In this document: in pieces, positions 22,701 through 36,000 of the stretch
How positions within the stretch are numbered: position 1 is the first letter of the stretch
Layout: each line of letters starts with the position of its first letter
NCBI GenBank assembly: GCA_001598975.1
Contig: BBXU01001029.1
Location: forward strand, 62,001-126,000
DNA: 64,000 bases
Direction: 5' to 3'
DNA from: Parachlorella kessleri
Lineage: Eukaryota > Chlorophyta > Trebouxiophyceae > Chlorellales > Chlorellaceae
Notes under the pieces: model-generated
The model's input: the letters and a program-made list of their open reading frames with translations, nothing else
What the model was told of the DNA's origin: nothing
Database searches by the model: none
Translations under genes and position numbers: made by a program

Positions 22701-25700
22701 CCGTATCAATGTGTGTGTGTCGCTGTCTCTGTCCAGCCCAGGGGCGGGACTGTGCTATGGGCCTTGGGGGGTACCTCGAGATTGTTGTTTGGTACGCCCT
22801 GTTGTTCTGCCACCTCAGGGGTACACCCAGAAGTCCGCTCGATGGACCTGCCAAGTATTGACGGCAGCCTGAAGACAAGTCTCCGGTCAGAGGGTTGCAT
22901 GGGATATGATGTGCGTGCTTTGTGCCACCACTTGTGCCACAGATAGTGAAGGACGGCTTGACAGGCTGGGACTGGGCCCTCTTTGGGGGCGGCTGGGGTG
23001 CGGCGCTGCAACCCTCAGCGCCCGCACTGGACTGCTTCGACCAGAACCGTGAGTGAAGGGACGCGGCTCGCTGCTTGGTGCCAGTACCGCGTCATGCCTG
23101 AGTGCATGTTGGCTCTGGCAAGAAAGCATGTTTATGGGGCCAGGGGGCTGTCGTACAGCCTGTCGCCATGCTTCCTGTCTCTCGGTGGCCTGGTTGAGCT
23201 TTGCCCATGCGGCAGCTACAGTCGACACACCGTTGGCACCGTCTTCTGCTGTTGCAGAGACAACCCTTACTCCTTGCCCTCCCAGCCCCGCTCGGAACCT
23301 ATTTGACACCCTGCTGCGGCTAGCTGGCCGGCTCGAGTTGCTGGAGGGGTTGGAAGACAGCAACAATGTGGCGCGGGAATGGGTGCTGGATGCACCAGCA
23401 AACGATAACCATACCTACTATTATGATGGGCCGCCCTTGCCAGGTAGGCTGCAGTGGTGTAGTCATATTGAGGCAGCTCAAAAGTTGGGTAGCTTGATCA
23501 TGGAAGCTTCTTGACCCTATGGGGAGCTGCTGGTCAAAAGCACTCCGTGGCATCACTGACCACATAACAACCACCGTATCCGTGTATACTGCGTACTGGA
23601 GCATTCCTCCTAGGCTACTTACCACTGGCTTCGAGGAGAAGCCCTGCAGTATGGCCGGTACCAAACTCTTATGCCACACACACTGCCTGCCTGCTGCAGA
23701 TATCAATGGCCCCCTGTACCGCACCTACAGCTACATCTGGAGCCCGCAGCGCCCAGCTCCCATCCATAAGAGACAATCCCCCACGTGCCCGGCTGCTATT
23801 GCCGCCGACATGCCCGACACCAACTTCCTGTGAGTGGGTTGCCTCTGACTTTTGTATCATGATCTGAGAGGTGTGCAAGCTCCTTTGTCCTTGCAAGGTG
23901 GCAGCGTAAGGCAGTGCGTCATGGGGGCCGAGACCGCGTGGGATAGGGCAGCTAGTGGAGCAGGGCTATCTATAGCGTCGTCGCCTGTTATCACCTACCA
24001 GGTTGGACTCTATGTCCTCGGTAAACACCCAACATTTATGGTAGTAAAACTCTGTAGCGGCATCCCATACCACCGCAGCGAACCATAGATCATATGCAGG
24101 CCCCACTGGCAGGTGTTGTTCCTTTCCCAGGGCAAGCATGCAACACTTGTAGCCCCCGCTTCAGTTTTCCCCTTACTGGCAAACAATGTGTGCAACATGT
24201 CTCCTCAGGCTCATATTCCTTCAAGAGTATTTGCAGGGCTGCCCACCTGCACAAAGCATGGGCTGTGACCTACCTGCTGACCATCCCAGCCGCCACCACA
24301 GCCATAGTCTTATCAGCAGCCCTCCTCCTGCCCTTTGCGCACACGGCCGGCAAGGGAGCGCCTGGGCTGGCAGCTGGCCATGTTGGCGTTGGCACTGGCA
24401 CTGCTGTGTTGGGGCCTGGCTGCGCTGCCAGCGGGCCAGTCTCGGAAGCAGCTGCGGCAGGGGTTGATCCTGCTACGCCTGTCGGCCGGGGCAAGACAGC
24501 GCCCTGGCGCTCAGTGTGGCAGTGGGCACGCTCCAGACGTAGCGGGTCGCAAGCCAGGAACAGCGCGAGCCCGCCGCTGCTAGCCGCTCAGGAGCAAGTA
24601 CCCCTTCAGCAGCAGACGCCATGCGAGATGGTCCCGCTGCTAGTGCAGGAGACAGCTGAGGCCGCGCACCCAGAGGAGCTGCCAGCTGGGATGGATGGCA
24701 GTACTGCACTGCCCACTGGTAGCCGCACCTGTGCTGCAGCCGCGGCTGGCCAGATAGACCCAGCGCTGGCTATCTTCGCACCTGTGCCCCTGCCTTTGGA
24801 CAAGCGGCAGGGACGGTCCCCTCTGCCGGCCGCAATAGGGGCGTCCCTGAACCGGAGCCTATCACCCACCAAGCTGCTAGGCCTGCTGCGGCGGTTCAGC
24901 TTTGACCACCGAGGGAACAGCCAGCCGGCTGAGAGAGGACAGCAGCAGCAGCAGAAGCAGCCGGGTGAGGGGCCAGAGGTCGCGGCCATGGGGAGTGCTG
25001 CAGCTGCTGTTTCCGACACACCCACCTACCGGCATGCTGAGGAGGGCAGCAGCAGTGGGAGGAAGGACTGGGAGGAGAACTTTGGGTCTGATTCGAGGCC
25101 CGCCGTTGATGCAGCAGAGGCAGAAGTAGCTGGATCAGAGCCTGGCCTACTAGTTTTCAGCAGGGGGCAGTCAATGTCAAGCTCGCACGCCGCCGCCATG
25201 CCCTTGGTCCACTCGCCGACCATGCCTGTGAGCTACCGTCAGGGCCTTCCCAGCACCCAGGAGAAGCACGGCGCAGCAGCGGCAATGGCCAGGGCGGCAG
25301 TGCCGGTGGCGGTGGCAGCCGACGTGCCATCAGCAGCTGAGGAGTTATCGCAAGGAGCTCGCGCGCCTCCATCACTAATATCAGCAGCAGCAGCACCAGT
25401 TATGCAGATGCGTGGCGGAGTCAGGAAGGCTGAGTGGTGGGCGGGGGCTAGCTGTGTGCTGCTGCTGGCGGGTGCGGCTATGCTGTCAGACGGCGTGTAC
25501 AAGCTAGGCAGCCTGGGCTACACCGTGATGCTGGTCATGCCGGTGAGTGCTTAGTAGACCTGTTTGTAGGCCTTCCAGCTGCCCAGTGGGGCTTTGAACC
25601 AAGAGTTGTCTTGCAAGGCTCCGGTGAAGGTGGGAAGCAAGCGCTGGACAGGAGTAGGGCGTGAGGTAACTACTACCGACAAAAGCCTTGCGCCTAGTTC

Positions 25701-26965
25701 CTGTCCACCTCCCGTGCATGAGCCGGCGCCAACATGCGTGTGTGATGCTGTGCTGTGACTGCCTGCTGCGAGCTGGCGGTGCGCTGGCAGGTAAGCCTAC
25801 AAGACTCGACTTGGCTCAACTGTGCCGCCCTGTTATCTCCTTGCAGGCGGCCCATGGACTCACTAGAGCAGCCCAGGCCACCATACTGGCCTACCTCACT
25901 GCAGCAATGCTTCTGCATGCCACGGCCATCACTGTCTTCATCTCTCGACATAGACGCTCAGCACAGGTGCGATGCACATCTGACTGTTTTTAGGAGCCAA
26001 TATTGCTTGCAATCACGAGCCGCGTGATGGGTGCTCCTTCGAGCGCAGCCTGGGGTTACAGGAGAACTCTGGAGAGGCTCGGTGTGTCACAGTCCCTGGC
26101 AATGACTAAAGTCAAGGTGCGTTGATATCAATGAAGGTGCCTAGGTGACAATGATGGTGGCCCAATGCTTGCATGCAGGCTTCTACCAAGCTCAGAACTG
26201 AGCGCCACAACATATTGGCGTCGATTCAAGGCCTCCTGGTGGCCAGCCTCTGTTTCTCCACCCTGCTCTTTGTGGCCGGTGCGGTCAGCGTCGCCGCGCA
26301 GGTAGGTGCCATTGCAGGATGGCAGCAGGCCGACTGCGATGCGACCGCCCCTGCTGGCCCTGCCTGCTGCTAACCTGTGAGTCACCTGAGTGCGATGACA
26401 CTTAATGTTGTAGCAGGCGCAGACCTCAGCTGACATAGCCAAGGGCGACAAAGAAGAGTGATGTGTGTGCTGACCTTGCAGGCCGTCTTGCAGCTTGGCT
26501 GCGGCGCGATGCGGCACCTATCAGTTGTGAGCCTCCAGCTGTCTTCGCTGTGTCTCAGTGTGCCCCACAAATGGGCCCTGGGGATCGCTGGCGTCGCGCC
26601 GAACGGCGACTCATCCGAGTCAGTGGTCTGCTTGTGGAACCTGCTGGACAGCTGCCTCGCGCTTGGCGGTGAGTTGCTTGCCTTGCCAGTTGTGCCCCTT
26701 CCCTCAACAGCCCCCCCGGCTGGGGTGCCATGGTTAGGCAAACTTTGGGGGCGGTGGCAGGAAAGATGGCTGTACAAGCGGTACTGTCACAGACGCCAGC
26801 AGGCCCGTACGTCCCTTGGATTGGGGTTACCAATGATGTCCCCAGGTCATCAGCCCCTGCTGTGCCCGCATTGCAGGTAGACAGACTATACTTTTCATGG
26901 CAGGTGGCGCGTCGCTGGTCTGCAGCACTGCGCTGCTCTTGGCGCTTTTAAAGAAACACAATTAA
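19754..26965 (+). CDS. Vps62-domain protein with C-terminal multi-pass membrane region, about 1148 aa
   Basis: Exons: 19754-19980, 20407-20551, 20730-20857, 21163-21312, 21510-21678, 22108-22242, 22512-22658, 22737-22770, 22819-22910, 22943-23048, 23258-23443, 23700-23829, 24237-25542, 25847-25966, 26179-26301, 26482-26668, 26904-26965; in frame to TAA. The N-terminal half matches the Vps62/DUF946 family: APIVYMHPLEPYKLQSPDVH, YHLFYPFNGC, GIHEGDWEFVSV, HAWNEV...HPVTHAALESHANYP, GLYLGDRP and WDWALFGGGWG. The family is named after yeast VPS62 (vacuolar sorting), and its biochemical role is unknown. Hydrophobic segments follow near residue 560 and, after about 370 low-complexity residues, four more near the C-terminus, ending KKHN. 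Intron 2 has a GC donor (CAG|GCAGGT). The 34-nt exon at 22737 is inferred to restore frame. The start is uncertain. Confidence 0.7.
21050..21088 (-). repeat. R2-like fragment in intron of the Vps62-domain gene
   Basis: GGCCGTACTGCCGTGAGTCC followed by CCCACAAGTGGGGCAACC matches part of R2, most closely the copy at 54199. Confidence 0.4.
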
Positions 26966-28112
26966 GCAAATCTTCGTGTGGCAGTTGGCAGCAACCCAAA
27001 GGCGGGCAGATGGCGTTCATGCATGCTTTAAGCAAGGGTGGCAGGTAGTGCGAGCAGCAAAAGATAGGGCTGAACGCACTGACAGGGATGGATGCTATAA
27101 TGCTTCTGGGCTTTGATGTTTATGATGTACCAGCGGTGGCCAAGCAGTAAGTGGCTGACTTGAGGAACAACTTCTGTGTTATATATTTTATGGTATGCAA
27201 CATTGACTCTTTTCATGATAAATGAAAAGGTGCCCCACGTTTTGTAGATATCTTTATTTTGGCCATCCCGCCAGCTGCTGGCTGTGGGATTCTTGTATGT
27301 GACATAATGGGTTACTTCCGACATGTCTACATTGCCTGTACAACAGCTTCTCGACTTGTCTGCCACACTCTTTCTTGGGTGGAATTTTCTTTTCCCATGC
27401 CTGCAAGACGGACTGCACCGTGACTTTATAGATATTGCAAGTCATTGGTTTGTCTGTCATTCGTGGTTGGCCACAACCCACAAGCATACACACAAAGAAA
27501 GTTGTAAAATAAAAGCCTAAAGAGGCTAAGGGTCAGGTGCCAGTGCAACTAACATACCGATACACGCCAGTCGCGCAGTAGGCTTTGAAACCACCGGTGC
27601 AAGGCATGATCAAAACTCAATGACACCATAAATACTGCAACCCTAACAAGCCAGCATGCCACCGCAATCGGAGGCCAGCACAAATCAACGCAGTATGTTA
27701 AATACCGTATCGGTTCACACTACTTCTTGTCCTTGTGAAACAACTCGCCTCAGGTGCAATGATCTGTTGGTCACTGTACCAGCACCGGGCAACTCCCTCG
27801 CCAGCCTTCAGCCGAGCAGACAACCACTTTCCAGAACAGTCAGCAGAGCAGCGTAGCACATATACCAAGCCCAGCACCAGAGTGGACCGCAGCTGGGGCT
27901 GACCAAAAAATACATCGCACAGCAAGCCCAACAAGTGAGTGACAAACTCACCCCCGAAAGAGGAAAACCAAAGGCTTCAGTAGGTATCCCTAACCGCCTG
28001 CCCAGATGCCCGCAGCATGAGGAAATGTGGAGCTGAGTCCACGCCTACAACAAGCTCCCTCTACTGCAGTATGATTGCTCTCATGGCAGCATGGATACTC
28101 TCCAACAGGAGG
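26966..28112. other. Convergent intergenic region
   Basis: Lies between the 3' ends of the Vps62-domain gene (+) and the MARVEL-like gene (-). It is lower in GC than the coding parts and contains an R1 copy at 27034-27112. No other gene or repeat is recognisable, and both 3' UTRs must fall here. Confidence 0.6.
27034..27112 (+). repeat. R1 dispersed repeat, copy 5
   Basis: GGGTGGCAGGTAGTGCGAGC, then CACTGACAGGGATGGATGC. It starts about 70 nt after the stop codon of the Vps62-domain gene. Confidence 0.6.
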
Positions 28113-29431
28113 TCACACCATGGCGCCCGCAGGGGCGCCCGGACCAGCCGTGACGGGCGCAGCGGGAGGGTGTGACATGCTGCCGCCGGCGCTGTTGCGG
28201 TCCTTGAAGTCCAGGAAGATGCTGATGCAGAACAAAAACCTGCATGGCAGACCAGTGGCAGCTCAGCATATGGGCAGGCCCGTTCCAAAGGGACATGGGG
28301 CAGGACTACCGAGGCAAGGTGTTGCAGGTTTCACATTGCTCGGGCCACAGGGCAACGAGCACAGCACACCGCCCACACCAGCACTGGCCACGGAGGCGTC
28401 CGATTGTGTAGGAGCACAAGTTGGGAAGATGCAACAGCAGGCGTGGCATGCTGCCCCCGCCACGTACCATGTGAGCCAAGAGAAGGCCACCGAAGCTTTC
28501 AGGTTGCTGCCTGCCCAGTCGCCCACGTTGTCCAGGGTGTTGGACACAAGTGCCGCGGCCACCAGCCAGAAGATCCACCAGACAATGTCCACAATCAGGG
28601 CAACCATGGGAGCCTGCATCCCACACATAAGCCCTGTCTCCCTATGCTCCGCTTCTATGACTTCTCATTCAGCAGTGCTGCCAGCCAGGGTAAAGGCGAC
28701 AGCCGGCTCGAGCGTGCGCTGGTGCAGCATGACCCGCTTTGCCTGCTGCAACTCCCGGCTGCCACTTGCCTTCCGGTCCATCACATCAAGGGCCATAAAG
28801 GCTAGGGCGATTACGATAGTGGTGGAGCCCACAAAGACCTGCAGGGTGGTTCCAGAGGAAGATTGCAACCGCAGTGCTGCAGAGTACAAGTTGGGCGGGT
28901 GCACCCAGACAGAGAGGTTACAGTGCTTCTGTTCACTCAGAGCAGGTCCCAGGCATCTACAGCTGGGAACAAACTGTGTGCCACTGCACTTGCACGCCCA
29001 GGCCCCCTTTTCCTCCAGGCTGCTCTGCCCCTGGCCCCAGCACCTGTGAGCCAGCCTGGGGGTAGTGAAGCCCAGGCTTGGGACTCAGGTTGTGACCAGT
29101 GCAGTTGCATGCTGCACAGTGCAATCACACCCGCGCACTCACCACATAGCCAAACCTAGAGTAGTCAGCCCACTTGGCCACACATGCAAAAGCCACTATG
29201 CCAAAAACCAGCTGCAAGGCACAAGAGAGCCCACTTGTTAGCGTTGGCAACTTGTTGCTCCGCACGCACGGCCGCCTTAGGGGCCGGGAGGTATGCCCCT
29301 GGCCATGACCAGCAATCACTGGGCGCAAGACAGATCTCGGTCGGCAAGGTCCGCCATCAAGGCTTGCAGGTCCCCACCTGGAAGAATCGCGTCCAGAAGG
29401 AGGGCAATCTAACTGCGTCTCCGACCGCCAT
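28113..29431 (-). CDS. Four-TM MARVEL/synaptogyrin-like membrane protein, 154 aa
   Basis: Minus-strand exons in order: 29431-29378, 29211-29143, 28838-28770, 28613-28468, 28239-28113; all join in frame from ATG to TGA. The protein starts MAVGDAVRLPSFWTRFFQ and has four hydrophobic segments: LVFGIVAFACVAKWA, STTIVIALAFMALDV, a long VALIVDIVWWIFWLVAAALV, and FLFCISIFLDF. It ends in a Pro/Ala/Gly-rich tail (PPAAPVTAGPGAPAG). Spacing, the short polar D-x-x-D-R-K linker between TM2 and TM3 and the Trp-rich TM3 fit MARVEL/synaptogyrin-type vesicle or tight-curvature membrane proteins; function in algae is unknown. Intron 3 uses a GC donor with otherwise perfect consensus (AAG|GCAAGT). The gene is divergent from LRK3, with 600 nt between the start codons. 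Confidence 0.7.
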
Positions 29432-29712
29432 GATGTCTTCGGGTGCTTGTGTCTGTTGCTTAGAGGTGGAGTTTCAGAACAGTGCGTGGGCAAAATCAGT
29501 TTCGTTTGTGACACACTCTAAGAATTAAATGTTTGAGTGAGGACCGCGTTTGCGGGCGCTCCATCCCCCCAGTCCTTCCTTTCCTCTTTACCATTTGGAC
29601 TCAACGGACATGTGGATGACAAGGTCGTGAAATTCGACGCCTGACAACCCAGAGATACCATCTCAGTAAATTCTTTGTCTTTGCTACTGGAAGAGCCTTT
29701 CAAACCGCCACA

Positions 29713-29742
29713 GGGGGAGGGGGGGGGGGGTCAGGGGGGGGG
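29713..29742. repeat. Poly-G tract upstream of LRK3
   Basis: Runs of 5, 12 and 9 G separated by A and TCA, about 290 nt upstream of the LRK3 start. Three G runs this close have quadruplex-forming potential. Confidence 0.8.
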
Positions 29743-29916
29743 CGGCGTTCGAGATCTGTCGCAAGTTTCCGACCTCAGTTCTATCCAGTTCATTGCAATG
29801 CTTTCCGGCCTGAGGCAGCATTCATATATAACTTAACATTGCACAGCACACGAGATCATAATCCAAGGTCAAAATGATGTTAGTCACCCCTTTGTCCAGT
29901 CGGCCGGTAAATGAGG

Positions 29917-30031
29917 CAGGCACTTAGCCATCCAAGTTGCGGGGGACCCTGCTGAGCACGTGTGGTACAAGCAACCTGCTATGTGAAGCGTTCTCCAGCT
30001 GAATTGCACTGGAACATGGTCTCTGCACCCC
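29917..30031 (+). promoter_or_regulatory. Conserved LRK proximal block, LRK3
   Basis: Begins GCAGGCACTTAGCC and includes CCAGCTGAATTGCACTGGA. The same ordered motifs precede LRK4 and LRK5, with 114-116 nt from the first motif to the ATG in all three. Confidence 0.55.
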
Positions 30032-33000
30032 ATGTGCTGGGGACGGCACAAGTGGACTTGTTTACTACTACTCGCAGCTTTCCTACAGACAGGACAGAGT
30101 GCAAACCACCATGTTGAGCGTAAGTACAATTGCGCCTAGCCCACAGAACATACGACAGCAAACAGCCGCTATGGCAGGTTGGCCTTGGAGGGAGGACAAG
30201 CCTCTGAAGAGGGGTTGCTTATCGTATATGAAGCCTTGTGAAACAAGAGTTGAGCACCTGTTGCAGGGGCTGCCCTTCTAAAGCTTGGTGGGTCGCTGAG
30301 GCAGGACACCGAGAAGGGACCTGTGCCTCTCTGGCAACCAGACAAAGACCACTGCCTGTGGCGAGGCATATTTTGCAGTGCCGCGGGGGAGGTTACGGAC
30401 GTGTGAGTTTATCATTGGCATCAGCCCTGCCAAGACAGTTCCAGCACAACCGCGAAAGGGCTGCCGACTGGCTGTGCCATAGGCTGTGCAAGGCAATTTT
30501 TGTGTGGCCTGGCAAAAGAGTGAGCCTTGCTTTTCAGGATGGTCGAGGACCTTCACCAAAGCGAAGTGCTCAATGAAGCCCAACTCCCATGGCTTCCCCA
30601 AGAGGGGCTGGAGGCGGTGGCGGCACTCGACAAGTTGCAATCACTGTGAGTGTAGCCCACAGGCGGAGGGCACGCACAGAACATCTGAGATTAGCCCCGG
30701 GTGGTGTACGTCAAAGCTAAAATTGTGGGAGGACGGTTTATTTCGTAAGCCCAGGCTTCCCGCTCCCATCCGCCTTTGCAGGGTGCATGCGGATACCGGT
30801 TTGTGAGCACCTACCTGCCTGTCTGAGCACCTGCCTGCCTGCCTGCCTGTCCAAACCCCTGCCTGTCGAGTTTCCTGCATGGAGCTGCGGCGCCGCCACA
30901 GGCATTCGCAGTTTGAGATCGACCTCTGCCTCACAGGCTCGCAGACCTTGCCAGCCGGGACACCCCACTGATCTGGAGTCCAAACCCAGCCGTCGACAGC
31001 AATGCTGTCACTGGGTACCCGTGGGGGAGGTGGAGTGTGTCATCACTTGGGCGGGGTACCAGCTAGGGATGCCGTGCATCTACACAGCTCAGGCCTGTCA
31101 GGCTGTCTCCCACTAGGGCTCCCTGGCACGCTGCTTAGCCACTTGATGGCTTGTCGGACCTGTTCTCGGCTGCAGGGAAATCGTGCACCATGGCATAGAG
31201 GCTGGAGGGCTGCCTGACAGCTGGGCTGGGCTGCAGCACTTGGAGTACTTATCGCTGGCCTTGCCACCCAGCCCATCTGGCCTTGCCCTCCCTGGTGCTG
31301 CATGGGCCTACCCAGGCTCCTTCCCCTCCCTGCTCAAGCTGTGAGTCATCTGCTGCACACTTGGCTGTGCTGCCTACAATCTACCATGTACTGCCCAAGG
31401 TGTGGGTTTTGGTCCCCACGTAAGGATCAGTGGAATCTTGGATGTTCCGGCAGGCTGCCAGATGCAATGTGACCGATTAGACAAGCACCTGCCACCACAG
31501 GTTGAGTTGTATTTTCGCAGGTCGTTCCTTGGGAGGGCATTTAACGGCACCGTGCCGGCTGCCTGGGCCGCTCCTGGGGCCTTTCCCAAGCTTCAGAGCC
31601 TGATCATCATATCCTCTAGCCTTACAGGGTCTCTTCCGCCAGAGTGGGCAGCATCTGGCTTCCCCTCGCTCCTGCGCCTGTGAGTTGGGACTGGCTCTGT
31701 GACAAGCATGAGCTTTTGGAGATGATGAATGCCTGCAACTAGCATGGGGACATGTGCTTCACCCCAGCCTGCGCACTAGCTAGCTAGCTAGCTGGCTAGC
31801 TAGCTATGGGGTCCTCGCCTTGGCGCCAGCAGGACCATTGCTGTGTGTTTCACTCACAAAGGTGTTGTGCAGTGACACATCCACATGGCTATTGGTGTGG
31901 GGCTGTGTGCAGGTGCATCAGTGGCTATGGTCTGACTGGCAGGTTCCCCGGGGAGTGGCTAAGTGCCACGACTGCATTCCCAAGCCTGCGGTCCCTGTGA
32001 GTCTTTTTGTTGACCTCTCCTGGGTGGGTTGCTGTGCTTGGTGGATATGACCCTGAGCTTGCCAGCTGACTGCAGGTGTGGGTTTAGCGTCCATTGTCTG
32101 CCCCACCGCCGAGCGCGCTGACAGTTGTCCGCGTTGGACTGTTGTGAAACGCACTGGGAGGTCCCTTCATGCAGGGAGCTTGCAGGGTGCGCCGGGTGGG
32201 GAGAGCTGCCATATCGAGTGGTGCTACCTTTCCTCAGCAAGCTGTGAGTATGACTTGTGCCCGAGGTTTGCGAGGGTGGTTGTCGCCTGTTTACTCAGTA
32301 CTACCTAGGGCATCCGGTCCTACTGGCAACAGGCCAGGGACAAGGCACAGCGCCCCAGCAAGTGGCAAAGCATGGTGCCAAGTGAGTGCCCGGCCTGCAA
32401 GGCACGTCAGGAGATCTGACAAAGATGTGCGCATGTGAAGCAAGACGAGCTTCTGACCTGAGATGTGGCCAGGTTGCTTCGCTTCTTGGGCCAGGTCCCT
32501 GTCTGACACTGTCTGCTCACGGGCAGGGCCTCCCCTCACGCGGCATGGCTGCATAAGAAGTGCTGCACCTGTGGCCCCCAACCATTAAGAAAGTTCCTGA
32601 CAGGTGGCATGTGGGGGTGTGCTGCAGGATCCTGGAGGAGTGTGGGCTCTCCGGCACCCTCCCAGACTCCTGGGGCCGTGAGGGCCACCTAGCCAAGCTG
32701 GAGGTACTAAGCCTTAAGCTGAACAGCCTCAGGTACGTGTGCCTCACGGACCCAACCCTCTCCCCTGCTCCTGTGAAGCCTACCTACCAGTGCATGTGGT
32801 GCTCACCGCATGTGCGGAAGCGCCGCTGCTTGCTGGCTGGCTGCCAGCCTGCCGTTGTTGGGAGGTAAACCTAGTAGGGTCCCCAAGAGGCGGCATGGAC
32901 TCCCTGGGGCTAAAAAGAACGACATGAGGGCTGCTGTGGGTCAGAGGAATGACCCTCACGAGGGCGACACTGCTGCAGGGGCCCCGTTCCCCAGAGCTGG

Positions 33001-36000
33001 CTCTGTTCTGGGCTGCCGTCGTTGGGAGAGGTTTACCTCTCCGGCAACATGATCACGTCGCTGCCCTCCTGCTGCCCACGCCCCACCAGCCCGCTGATGA
33101 TACTTCATGTGGCTGACAATCGCCTTCGAGGCACCCTTCCTTTTACAGAGCAGCAATGTAGGAATGGGACAGCGCTTTCCTTGCGCTCCATGTAAGTGCC
33201 ACCAGAGAGGCTGCATCAGATATTCGGGAATGGGAGCCTGCTCGCCGTGCCCCGCCTTGCAGCTGAGGATGAAGAGAATCGTGTTGAGGGTTGGGAGCCT
33301 GTATGAGGCCACGGGACTAGCTGAGCAAGTTGTCACAGCTTGGACCCTTGAGCTGGTGCGCACGGTGCAAGCCGTGCCTCCGAAATGATAAAATACGTAA
33401 GCACTCCTCCGTGCGCTCCTGTTGTGTCAGCTGACAGTCTGATGTCTACTTGCTGCAGCGACCTGTCAGGGAACGGGCTGACGGGGACCCTTCCAACCAA
33501 CTGGCCTGCCACCCTCCCAGGGCTTGTAGACCTGTAGGCGTGCATGACCCTGCCTCCACTGCACAACTTGCCATGCGTGACCTGCCATTGTTTGTTGATA
33601 TGTTGGTTGTTATAGGGCGGCAGGACGCATGTGAGCAGTAGGACGGCCCCGGGAGTCCCCGTCATGGCAGCTGTGGTGGCAGCCATGGGCAGCCTGCTAT
33701 GGCACGCACTGTCAGAGGGGGGGGCAGCCCAGCTCAGCAAGAGGGGGTGCAGCCTCAGGTAGCAGTTGGTTACAGCCATAACAGTCCGACTGTTCCTGCG
33801 CAGGTACTTGGACCGCAACGCGTTGTCTGACAAAGAGCTCCCGTCGACATGGGCTGACCCTGCCGCCTTCCAAGTCCTGTTGATCCTGTGAGGCCTTGCA
33901 AGGCTGCTGGCTGACCCACGCCACTGCATGCACCTTCGACGCGTTGCGTAAGATAGCCCGTGCGCTGAAGGGACAGCAGGATCATGCTTACACTGCTTCT
34001 GTCTCCCTTGCGTCCTGCGGCGCATACATCCTCCCACCTCCAATAGCTCCTGCAGGTGTCCACATGCATCGCTCCACCGCCCCTCAAACCTGCAAGTCTG
34101 AGGTCTCACTTGTCGCGCTTGGGCGTTGTGGGTGCAGGAGCCTCAGTGACAACAGCTTCCCTTGGATGGTGCCCCTAGCACTACTGGAGAAGCTCACGCT
34201 AGGCAGCATACACCTTGCTGGTTGCGGCATCCGTGGTCCTCTTCCCCCGCTCGCTGGCTTCTTCCCACCGTTGACTCCACATGTGGGGACGCTCAACCTG
34301 TCCCGCAACCTGCTGACCGGGCGCTTGCCCTCGGATTGGGCTGCGCTGCCCAAGTTTTCGATGGCAGAGCAACTTGACCTGTCTTACAACCAACTGACAG
34401 GGCACATCCCCTCGGAATGGCTGGACTCACCCTGGCACCCCGCCATGTAAGCCCCGTCTTGCCTCTTCTTGCATGGCAGCCTTCCTACAGGGAGCAGCTT
34501 GGCTAAAGGTCAAGGGAGGAGCTTGGCTGGGGGACATGTGCATAGTCGGCGGCCCTGATGCCTGCCGGGCATCACATACCATGGTTGCTGTGCAGCCAGT
34601 ACAACTGGCATAATACGGGCTCCCTGTCTGGCTGGGTGCACAGTCAAGCACAGCGCTGAGCCGTGCTTGGTGTGGTAACTGCGGCTAACCATGCGCGCGT
34701 AGCTATGGTGCAGCCAACTGCAAGGCAACAATCTGTCGGGGCCGCTTCCCATGCCCAACCAGGAGGGGGTCCTTTACCTGTGAGTGAAACTTTCCAGCAA
34801 TTTTGTGCGGCCACGCCTTGGCTGTGTGCTCTGCAGTGCTGTGCTCGCAAAGAGTGTGCAGTTACATGCCACCTACATCGGTTTCAGTAGAGGTGGCAGG
34901 CAATGCAGTTATGCACATGAACGCCCTCGTAACGGCAACCCCCTATAAAGAGGTTTTGCATGAAATTTTCTTGAACTCTTATCTGGCCCCAAAACATGTC
35001 ACAGCGGTGGCACTATGGCCAGCATTGTGTGCCCCTGTCCTGCTTTGCGCTGCTCTACCTCTTGTGAACTGTGCCACTGAGCTGGAATCTCATGGTGCGG
35101 ATAGGCCTGGGAGGTGGTGCTACTCCCGCAAGTGTTGCTGCGCCCTGAAGCCCCTTGCCTCGAAATAAGGTAGGCAGGGTTCTTTTAGTCATCGTGTGTC
35201 ACAGCATACCCCTATCTGGCACTGCTGCCCTGTAGGAAGGTGCTGCCTGGCAATAACGACCTCTGCTGGCCCAAGGATGCTGGTCTAGAGAAGGTGCTGG
35301 GGAAGCCCTTCGTGTGCGGGCCGTCGGCTGTGAAAAATGCTTCAAAGCTGGCCGAGTGCCGCCAGGCCTTTGACATTTGTCCAGCTGCAGTGGGTAAGGA
35401 AGGCAAGGCACCCATGGCATCTGCCTCACTGGCTTGCAGCAGGGCTGTTATGCCAGTTTGCTTGCTTTGGTGGGCTGGAGTGTCTGTAGTCGCCGTGTTG
35501 CCTGTCCCTACTTACTTATACAAACTGCGTCCTGACAATCACCTACAGAGGGATGGATGGCCTCTGCAGCCCTCTTGCACCTGAAAGCCCCGAAAGCCAC
35601 ACTGCGCAGTGCTGTGGTGGGATTCCAACTCGTCTTTGCACTGGTGCAGTCACCGTCTCACACCATGCGTTGAAGCTAAGTTTGCACCCAGTGAGTTTGT
35701 GCCTGCAGGCATGCTGACACAGGGATTCCGGCTGGGCATTGTCACCTTGCTTGCTGGCTTCAATTTTGCGCTGCTGGTGCTGGCTTTCAGAAGGCGCTGC
35801 TTTCCCATGCACAGAAAAAAGCCGCCTCTGTTCCCCTCCCTAGCGTCCGTAGAGCTTACAGGCACGTGGTCTTCGCCAAGTTGCTTGCTGGATGCTGATG
35901 TTGAAGCATACGTTTAGCACACGTGGCATACGAGTGTCTCAGTGGGCATGTGCTGGATCAGGTCTCCTGGCGTTAGATAGTCAGCAAGCACTGCCTCCAC

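Larger units (their letters stand above)
29432..30031. promoter_or_regulatory. Divergent promoter region, MARVEL-like gene and LRK3
   Basis: The 600 nt between two oppositely oriented start codons must hold both promoters and leaders. Visible features are a broken poly-G tract at 29713-29742 and, next to LRK3, the ~115-nt block shared with LRK4 and LRK5. Confidence 0.55.

Noticed and set aside
28075..29049. 324-codon plus-strand open frame opposite the MARVEL-like gene
   Set aside because: It is antisense to exons with good splice sites and hydrophobic coding content on the minus strand. The plus-strand product has no recognisable motif, and its composition is that of a GC-rich shadow frame.
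33333..34109. 258-codon minus-strand open frame
   Set aside because: It runs across LRK3 exons 10-11 and their introns, which carry conserved LRR coding on the plus strand. The minus frame is not kept in LRK4 or LRK5.
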